A stretch of DNA of 64,000 nucleotides, taken from the NCBI GenBank assembly GCA_963762545.1, contig CAVXLC010000002.1, positions 124,001-188,000 on the forward strand, in the 5' to 3' direction. Shown here in pieces: positions 58,654-64,000 of the stretch (its first letter is position 1; each line of letters starts with the position of its first letter). Below the pieces are notes generated by a model. It did no database searches, was not told the DNA's origin, and saw only the letters and a list, made by a program, of their open reading frames with translations. Source of the stretch: JABFSM01 sp963762545 (GTDB lineage: Bacteria; Gemmatimonadota; Gemmatimonadetes; Gemmatimonadales; GWC2-71-9). A program made the position numbers and the translations under genes.

Positions 58654-60909
58654 CTATCGCTCCAGCAGATCCGCCGCCTTTCCGATCAGCCCCGCCGCCG
58701 CGGACAGCCGCTCGCTCACCCGCCCGATCTCCGCCTCCGCTTCCTTCCAGTCGTTCTGCTCGATGGCCTCCCGCACGCCCGGAATCGTCTTGACGCCATA
58801 GCCGGTGTAGAAGCCGGGCGCGTACAGCAGGTGACGGAACCACGGACGGCGCGGTAGCCCATCGGGGCTGGTGAAGGCGCGTTCCACCGAGAGCAGAATC
58901 GCATTGACCTCGTTGCGCGGCGCGGCGGCAAATCCGGACGCCTGGGCCCGTGCCAGCGCCGACTCGTACCGCGCCGACGCGGCCCGCACCGCCTCGAGCG
59001 CGTTGTCCAGCGGGGCGAAATTCAGGAACGGCGCGACCGGGGCTCGCGCCGGGGGGAGGAGGGTCTGCCGCGGATCACGTATCGCCTGGAACACCGAGTC
59101 GTCGAGCTCGCGATTCCGCTCGATCGCGGCGTCCCGCCGGTCGGTCAGGAGCGTCTTGAGCTCCTCGACATACCGGCCGGCCGTCCGGGTCAGGTTCTCG
59201 AACCGGTACGGGAGGATGTCGGACCCCGCCACCCGGAGCACCATGGTGCCCGCGGTCTGGGCCAGGGCGCGTCCGTAGACGAAGCTGGTGTCGTTGAAGC
59301 GGGTGTAGTGCTCGAAGTTGTCGTAGATCGAGTGGTAGATGCCGTCGCCGCCCTCGCCGCCGAAGCCCAGATTGAGCGACGCGATCCCCAGGTGCTGAAT
59401 GAATGGCGTATAGTCGGAGCCGCTGCCCAGCGCGTCGATGCGCAGGTCGGCGCCGCTGCGGAGCGCCATCCGGTCGCGCGCCGAGCCCGCGCCGGCAATC
59501 AGCCCCGCCTGCTCGCGTTTCCAGGCGGTGAGTCCGGTCTCCGGGTCGGTGATGTCCTTGGCCACGTCGTTCACCAGCCGCTCCAGCGTGTGCGAGCCCG
59601 CCGCGTTGAGGATCCCCCGCCCGTTCACGTCGCTGTTGATGTAGAGCACGGCCTTCCGGGACAGCTCGTCGGCATGGGTCTCGGCCCACTCGGTGCTGCC
59701 GAGCAACCCCTCCTCCTCACCGTCCCATGCCGCGTACACGATGGTCCGGCGCGGCCGCCACCCGGTGGCCAGGAGCTGCCCGATCGCGCGGGCCTCCTCG
59801 AGCTCGGCGGTCAGCCCGGAGAGCGGGTCCTCCGCGCCGTTCACCCAGCCGTCGCGGTGGTTGCCGCGGATGATCCACTCATCGGGCAGCTCCGAGCCGG
59901 GGATCCGCGCGATGACGTCGTGAAGCTGCACCCGGTCCCAGTTGAAGGCGAGCCGGAGGTGGACCCGCGCCGGGCCGGGGCCGATCTTGTACGTAAGGGG
60001 GAGCCCGCCCCGCCACGCGGCCGGGGCCACCGGTCCGGCCAGCGCGGCCAGCAGCGGCTGCGCATCGGCGTAGGAAATCGGCAGCACCGGAATCTTGGTC
60101 AGGGTCTGCGCCTCGCTGATCGCGAGCCGATGCGCCTGGGCGGTGGCGCCGACGCCGGGGGTCAGCGGATCACCGGGATAGAGGGGCATGTCCATCACGC
60201 TGCCGCGCTGGACCCCGTCGGCGGGGCGATAGGGTCCCTTGGGGTACACGTCGCCCGGGCCGTAGCCGTCGTCCTGCGGGTCGGAATAGATGATGCAGCC
60301 GACGGCGCCATGTTCCGCCGCGACCTTCGGTTTGATGCCGCGCCAGGATCCGCCGTACTTGGCGATCACGATCGCGCCGCGCACCGAAATGCCCATCCGA
60401 TCGAGCCGCTCGTAGTCCGCCGGCACGCCGTAGTTGACGTACACCAGCGGCGCGGTCACGTCCCCGTCGATCGAGTAGGCGTTGTAGGTGGGGAGCTGCT
60501 CGGCCTGCTGCGCCGACGACGCATCGCCCGGAACCGCCGGCTCTCTGAGCTTGGCCACGAAGCGGGTGGGCGCCACCATCTCGAGCACCCGCTCCTTCGG
60601 GGTCGGGAAAAGCACCTCGAAGTCCTCGATCTCGGCATTCCAGCCCCACGACCTGAAGCGGTCCCGGACCCACTCGGCGTTGGCCTTGCCGGTGGCCGAC
60701 CCGAGATGCTGGGGTCGGGCCGATAGGCGCCGCAGGTAGGATCGAATGCTGTCGGTGGCGGGCATGTCACGAAATCGTCGTTCCAGCTCCCGCTCCGCCG
60801 CGACGCCCGCCGCTCGATAGCCCCGAAGCGAGCCGGGTTCCTGGAACGGTCGTGCGAACAGCACAACCCCGAGCGCGACAAGGCCAAGCGGTGCAGTGAG
60901 TTGCCGCAT
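58654..60909 (-). CDS. M28B peptidase, glutamate-carboxypeptidase II-like
   Basis: The ATG at 60909 (AAGGAG ten bases upstream) gives a 751-residue exported protein. Order: signal, small helical start (RELERRFRDMPATDSIRSYL), PA domain (about 110-300), M28 catalytic domain (about 340-590) with both-zinc ligands IIRGNHRDGWVNGAEDPLSG in parts (His, Asp), WDGEEEGLLGS (Glu base, Glu), YINSDVNG (Asp) and GGDGIYHSIYDNFEHY (His), and a TfR-dimer-like helical domain (about 610-751). This is the architecture of human prostate-specific membrane antigen and bacterial exported carboxypeptidases that trim peptide C-terminal acidic residues. It is convergent with the phosphoesterase gene. Confidence 0.95.
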   Translation of the reverse strand: MRQLTAPLGLVALGVVLFARPFQEPGSLRGYRAAGVAAERELERRFRDMPATDSIRSYLRRLSARPQHLGSATGKANAEWVRDRFRSWGWNAEIEDFEVLFPTPKERVLEMVAPTRFVAKLREPAVPGDASSAQQAEQLPTYNAYSIDGDVTAPLVYVNYGVPADYERLDRMGISVRGAIVIAKYGGSWRGIKPKVAAEHGAVGCIIYSDPQDDGYGPGDVYPKGPYRPADGVQRGSVMDMPLYPGDPLTPGVGATAQAHRLAISEAQTLTKIPVLPISYADAQPLLAALAGPVAPAAWRGGLPLTYKIGPGPARVHLRLAFNWDRVQLHDVIARIPGSELPDEWIIRGNHRDGWVNGAEDPLSGLTAELEEARAIGQLLATGWRPRRTIVYAAWDGEEEGLLGSTEWAETHADELSRKAVLYINSDVNGRGILNAAGSHTLERLVNDVAKDITDPETGLTAWKREQAGLIAGAGSARDRMALRSGADLRIDALGSGSDYTPFIQHLGIASLNLGFGGEGGDGIYHSIYDNFEHYTRFNDTSFVYGRALAQTAGTMVLRVAGSDILPYRFENLTRTAGRYVEELKTLLTDRRDAAIERNRELDDSVFQAIRDPRQTLLPPARAPVAPFLNFAPLDNALEAVRAASARYESALARAQASGFAAAPRNEVNAILLSVERAFTSPDGLPRRPWFRHLLYAPGFYTGYGVKTIPGVREAIEQNDWKEAEAEIGRVSERLSAAAGLIGKAADLLER

Positions 60910-61049
60910 GAATAAACGCTCCTTCACAATGAGGAATGAATGCGGGACCTTGTTGATCGCCGCGATCGGATGCATTTTGGGAAGTCGCTCCCAGCGGCAC
61001 TCACGCCCCAGGGCCGCATGGTCGCGGCTTCCCTCGAACACCAGGGATA

Positions 61050-62177
61050 ATGTCGAAACCTGCCAGCATCACCTTCCCGAATCGGGACTATACCGGTTTC
61101 GCCGAAGAAGTGAAGAATCGGGTCGCTGCGTACTTCGACGAGCGCGGCCTGAGCCGGAACGCCACCCCAGCGATGGTGGTGAAGACGGTGCTGCTGCTGG
61201 CCGCGACGTTCATTCCGTACGGCCTCGCCCTCACCAATCGCTTCTCGGCGCTGACCATGCTGGGGTTTGCCGTGGTCATGGGCATCGGCCTGGCCGGCAT
61301 CGGCTTCGCCATCTCCCATGATGCCCTGCACGGAGCCTATTCGAAGAACCCCCGGGTCAACCAGCTGCTGGGACGGACCTTCGACCTGCTGGGGGCCAAC
61401 GGGTACATGTGGAAGATCACCCACAACGTGATTCACCACACCTACACCAACATCGACGGCATCGACGAAGATCTGGCGGTGTCGCCCCTGCTCCGGTTGT
61501 CGCCCGGCGCCCCGCTGCTCCCGATTCACCGCTTCCAGCACCTGTACGGGCTCGCCGCGTATTCGATGTCGACGATCTTCTGGGTGTTCGTGAAAGACTT
61601 CAAGTATTTCTTCCAGAAGGATCTGGGGCCCTACAAGGACAAGAAGCACGCGCGGAGCGAGTGGGTGAATCTCTGGGTCTCGAAGACCGTCTACTACGGC
61701 TGGTCCATCGTCATCCCGCTCCTGGTGCTGAACATCCCGTGGTGGCAGTTCGCCATCGGCTATCTGGTCATGCATCTCACCGCCGGCTTCATTCTCGGCG
61801 TGGTGTTCCAGCTGGCGCACGTGGTGGAGGGCCCGGAGTATCCGGTGCCCGATGCCGGCGGCAGGATGGAAGAGGCCTGGCTGGTGCACGAGATGGACAC
61901 CACCGCCAACTTCGCGCGGAAGAGCCGGCTGCTCTCGTGGTACGTCGGGGGACTCAACTTCCAGATCGAGCACCACCTCTTTCCCAAGACCTGCAGCGTC
62001 CACTATCCCGCAATCAGCTCGATCGTGAAGGACGTGGCGGGCAAGTACGGGGTGCCCTACTACGATCAGCCGACGCTGATGTCGGCGGTGCGCTCGCACC
62101 TGCGCATGCTGCGGAAGTTCGGGCCCGAAGCGTGGGCCGCCCGGCGGGCGGAAAAGCTCCAAGTCGCGGTCAACTAG
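61050..62177 (+). CDS. membrane fatty-acid desaturase
   Basis: A 375-residue protein with four hydrophobic segments and the three His boxes of non-haem di-iron acyl desaturases: HDALHG (about 90), HNVIHHTYTN (about 125) and QIEHHLFP (about 305). Gln in place of the first His of the third box is typical of front-end and linoleoyl-type desaturases. It should introduce a double bond into acyl chains of membrane lipids, with a cytochrome b5 or ferredoxin partner that is not visible here. AGGGAT is present just before the ATG. It is divergent from the M28 peptidase, 140 bases apart, and convergent with the aminotransferase gene. Confidence 0.93.
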   Translation: MSKPASITFPNRDYTGFAEEVKNRVAAYFDERGLSRNATPAMVVKTVLLLAATFIPYGLALTNRFSALTMLGFAVVMGIGLAGIGFAISHDALHGAYSKNPRVNQLLGRTFDLLGANGYMWKITHNVIHHTYTNIDGIDEDLAVSPLLRLSPGAPLLPIHRFQHLYGLAAYSMSTIFWVFVKDFKYFFQKDLGPYKDKKHARSEWVNLWVSKTVYYGWSIVIPLLVLNIPWWQFAIGYLVMHLTAGFILGVVFQLAHVVEGPEYPVPDAGGRMEEAWLVHEMDTTANFARKSRLLSWYVGGLNFQIEHHLFPKTCSVHYPAISSIVKDVAGKYGVPYYDQPTLMSAVRSHLRMLRKFGPEAWAARRAEKLQVAVN

Positions 62178-62192
62178 CCCCCTCGTCCAGCC

Positions 62193-63506
62193 CTACCCCC
62201 TCGTCCCCGCGGCCACCGCCACGCCGCTGCGGATGGCGTCCAGCACCTTGTCCGTGAAGGTGTCGATCTCGTCCGGCGTGGTGTACACGTTGGGCGTGAT
62301 CCGGATCCCGCTGAATTCGGGATGCACGATCGGCGTCATCACGATCCGGTGCTGCCCGAAGAGCCATTCGCCCAGCTTGGGCATGTCCATCCCGGTCACG
62401 CTGAACAGGCAGATGGCGCCCGAGTAGGGTGAGTCGAGCGGCGTCAGGACCCGCACCCGGTCGCTCTCGGCCAGCAGGCGCTTGGCCCAGCGATCCCGGA
62501 GCCAGCGCAGCCGCGCGACCTTCCGCTCCGCGCCGATGGCGCGGTGAAAGGCGAGGGCGGCCGAGATCGCGTTGTGGTTCGCGGCCGGATGGGTGCCGAT
62601 TTCCTCGTACTTCCGGATGTTGTCGTCCTGCTCCGCGGCCGCGGCCATGAGCGGCCACAGCTTCTTCTGCTTGTCCTTCCGCACGTACAGGAAGCCCGCC
62701 CCGATCGGCACCAGCAGCCACTTGTGGAGACTGGTGCCGTAGTAGTCGCAGCCCAGCTCATCGCGCTTGAAGGGGAAGTGCGCGTAGGCGTGCGCGCCGT
62801 CCACGAACACCTCGATCCCCCGCGGCCGGGCGAACTCGACCAGCTCCTTCACCGGCATGATCTGGCCGGTGAGGTTGGTGATGTGGGTGACCTCGATGAC
62901 CCGGGTGCGCGGCGTCACGGCTGCCTTGAACTGGTCCACGATGTATTGCTGCGAGGGCGGGGGAACCTTGAACGAGACCTGCTTCAGCACGATGCCCTCC
63001 CGGCGCTCCCGCTGCTTCCACGCGGTGATCATCCTGCCGTAGTTCTGATTGGTGACGACCACCTCGTCTCCCGCCTTGAGGTCCAGCCCGAAGATCATGA
63101 TCTCGTTGGCCTCGGACGCATTGCGGGTGATGGCCATCTCTTCGATGTCGCACCCGAAGTCCCGCGCCAGATCCCGCCGCACGCTCTCGATGCGGGGCTC
63201 CAGCACCCGCCACATATGGTCCACCGGGAGCTCGTTGCTGAACTTGAGATCCCGGATCATCTGGTCCATCACATGGGTCGGCGCCGGAGAGCACCCGCCG
63301 TTGTTCAGATTGATCATGGTGCGATCCACGTCGAACGCCCGCTGAATCTCGGTCCAGTAAGCCTCGTCGTCGGCGAGCTTGTCGGGAGACCGGCCGGCGG
63401 CCATGTCGCCCGCGCGCAGGACCCGGGACATGGCCTGTTCCCGGAACATCGGCAGCGTGGCGGAGGCGCCTGCGAGGGCGGACAGGAACGAGCGGCGGGT
63501 GGCCAT
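62193..63506 (-). CDS. Tat-exported class-V aminotransferase-fold enzyme (isopenicillin-N epimerase-like)
   Basis: The ATG at 63506 has AGGAGG five bases upstream and starts a twin-arginine signal (ATRRSFLSALAGAS); 437 residues. The PLP fold type I is clear: NNGGCSPAPTHVMDQM, RNASEANEIMI, FVDGAHAYAHFPF (PLP-binding Asp) and GTSLHKWLLVPIGAG (the Lys that forms the Schiff base). These exported aminotransferase-V proteins act on amino-acid-like substrates such as cysteine or aminoacyl epimers; the reaction is undetermined. Folding with PLP in the cytoplasm explains the Tat route. A short low-complexity ORF lies upstream. Confidence 0.92.
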   Translation of the reverse strand: MATRRSFLSALAGASATLPMFREQAMSRVLRAGDMAAGRSPDKLADDEAYWTEIQRAFDVDRTMINLNNGGCSPAPTHVMDQMIRDLKFSNELPVDHMWRVLEPRIESVRRDLARDFGCDIEEMAITRNASEANEIMIFGLDLKAGDEVVVTNQNYGRMITAWKQRERREGIVLKQVSFKVPPPSQQYIVDQFKAAVTPRTRVIEVTHITNLTGQIMPVKELVEFARPRGIEVFVDGAHAYAHFPFKRDELGCDYYGTSLHKWLLVPIGAGFLYVRKDKQKKLWPLMAAAAEQDDNIRKYEEIGTHPAANHNAISAALAFHRAIGAERKVARLRWLRDRWAKRLLAESDRVRVLTPLDSPYSGAICLFSVTGMDMPKLGEWLFGQHRIVMTPIVHPEFSGIRITPNVYTTPDEIDTFTDKVLDAIRSGVAVAAGTRG

Positions 63507-63542
63507 AGGGCCTCCTGAGCGGGATATCATGGCGTGGAAGCC

Positions 63543-63776
63543 CTAATTCTCCGGGGGCCGGCGGGAGAGCGCAAGGTCGAGGTTGGCCAGCCGGTTCCGA
63601 GGCTCGGGATCCGCCGACTGCCCGGCCGACGCCAGCCGGTCCCGGTACCCGGCGGCGCCGTCGGCCCGGTTGCCCTCGAGAAAGGTCTCCGCCATCTCGT
63701 AGTCCATCCCGCCCGCCCCCAGCGGGCCCGCTCCAGACGCTCCAGGCCTCGTGTGGGGGCACGTCTTCTGCTTCAT
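63543..63776 (-). CDS. short uncertain ORF
   Basis: A 77-codon frame on the same strand as the aminotransferase, ending 37 bases before it. No Shine-Dalgarno precedes the ATG at 63776. From an inner Met the sequence (MDYEMAETFLEGNRADGAAG) looks like a helical protein fragment with Arg/Ala-rich end. I see no signal, membrane helix or family. It could be chance coding in GC-rich DNA. Confidence 0.25.
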   Translation of the reverse strand: MKQKTCPHTRPGASGAGPLGAGGMDYEMAETFLEGNRADGAAGYRDRLASAGQSADPEPRNRLANLDLALSRRPPEN

Positions 63777-63779
63777 CTA

Positions 63780-63890
63780 CAGGAAACTGTCAATCCTTAC
63801 TGGCAGCTATCATAGAGAATTTTCGCAACCCGTTATGAACAAAGAGTATAGCAAAGTGACTGCAACGTTGCGATTGTATAATCGTCAGAC
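63780..63890. other. AT-rich leader before the final lipoprotein
   Basis: GC content drops sharply over this 110-base stretch, with TCATAGAGAATTTT, several TATA runs and a TATAAT (63877-63882). This is probably promoter DNA for the gene at the right edge or for the minus-strand genes. Confidence 0.45.
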
Positions 63891-64000
63891 AGCACTCTGG
63901 GCCGTCTGGCGCATCGCACGGAACGGGGTGGCCCTCGTGGCTCTCCTTGCCGGCGCGTGCAGCTCGGGCGATCCGGTTGCCGGATTGAGCCCGATTCCTA
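63835..64000 (+). CDS. lipoprotein, 5' part only
   Basis: The frame from ATG 63835 stays open to the right edge of the window, 55 codons. A basic AT-rich start (MNKEYSKVTATLRLYNRQ) runs into a hydrophobic stretch ending VALLAGACSSGD, a near-lipobox with Cys at 43; the n-region is long, so the real start may be nearer, and a TATAAT at 63877-63882 inside the frame would favour that. The remainder is outside the window, so the function cannot be judged. Confidence 0.45.
   Translation, partial: MNKEYSKVTATLRLYNRQTALWAVWRIARNGVALVALLAGACSSGDPVAGLSPIP

Overview
The window is about 64 kb of GC-rich (by eye near 70%), gene-dense bacterial DNA with almost no tRNA-, rRNA-, CRISPR- or transposon-like sequence. 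The gene content suggests a soil-type member of Gemmatimonadota: a BTAD/TolB/TPR one-component regulator, a PadR gene paired with an ADOP permease, a VPS10 beta-propeller protein, a TonB-dependent receptor with an N-terminal carboxypeptidase-regulatory domain, many Tat-exported or lipobox-bearing enzymes, M20/M24/M28 peptidases and a Ku/LigD repair pair. The phylum is an inference from family content, not from a marker gene.

Layout. 1-2.9 kb: 3' end of a GH94 protein and a small lipoprotein. 2.9-9.7 kb (minus): GH43-like propeller lipoprotein, VPS10 protein, amidase, EamA exporter, the last three joined by start/stop overlaps. 9.8-15.7 kb: two tandem paralogous lipoproteins, an Arg-rich secreted protein, a Tat-exported GH109-type oxidoreductase/glycosidase, an M20 peptidase and a DUF4349 lipoprotein. 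15.8-22.1 kb (minus): a run of exported proteins around a two-domain multicopper oxidase, transcribed away from a divergent BTAD regulator (22.2-24.7 kb). 24.8-32.1 kb: non-homologous end joining (LigD minus, Ku plus) with a PadR-ADOP unit between them and a DUF72 gene coupled to Ku. 32.1-35.9 kb (minus): a UvrD-type helicase with an inserted DnaQ exonuclease domain, coupled to an alpha/beta hydrolase. 36-41.7 kb: S1/P1 nuclease, coiled-coil lipoprotein, TonB-dependent receptor, NlpC/P60 hydrolase. 41.8-47.3 kb (plus): a four-gene overlapping operon of a GcvT-like protein, two phytoene-dehydrogenase-like flavoproteins and a Rieske oxygenase. 47.4-53.6 kb (minus): GH15 glycosidase, trehalose-phosphatase, membrane-anchored trehalose-6-phosphate synthase and the wreck of a cation/proton antiporter. 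53.7-64 kb: M24 peptidase, FKBP isomerase, cupredoxin-like lipoprotein coupled to a Tat phosphoesterase, M28 carboxypeptidase, fatty-acid desaturase, Tat class-V aminotransferase and the start of another lipoprotein.

How it fits together. At least twelve gene junctions are 1-4 base start/stop overlaps, so most function is organised in translationally coupled operons. The most unusual pieces are the Rieske/GcvT/flavoprotein operon (a plausible N- or O-demethylation route), the helicase-exonuclease fusion beside NHEJ genes, the trehalose synthase fused to a membrane sensor-like module, the multicopper-oxidase secretion cluster, and short-unit GGG-rich tandem repeats: six 7-base units inside ligD and two 8-base arrays placed directly behind stop codons. 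Two genes carry a single frameshift and one is a multi-frameshift pseudogene.
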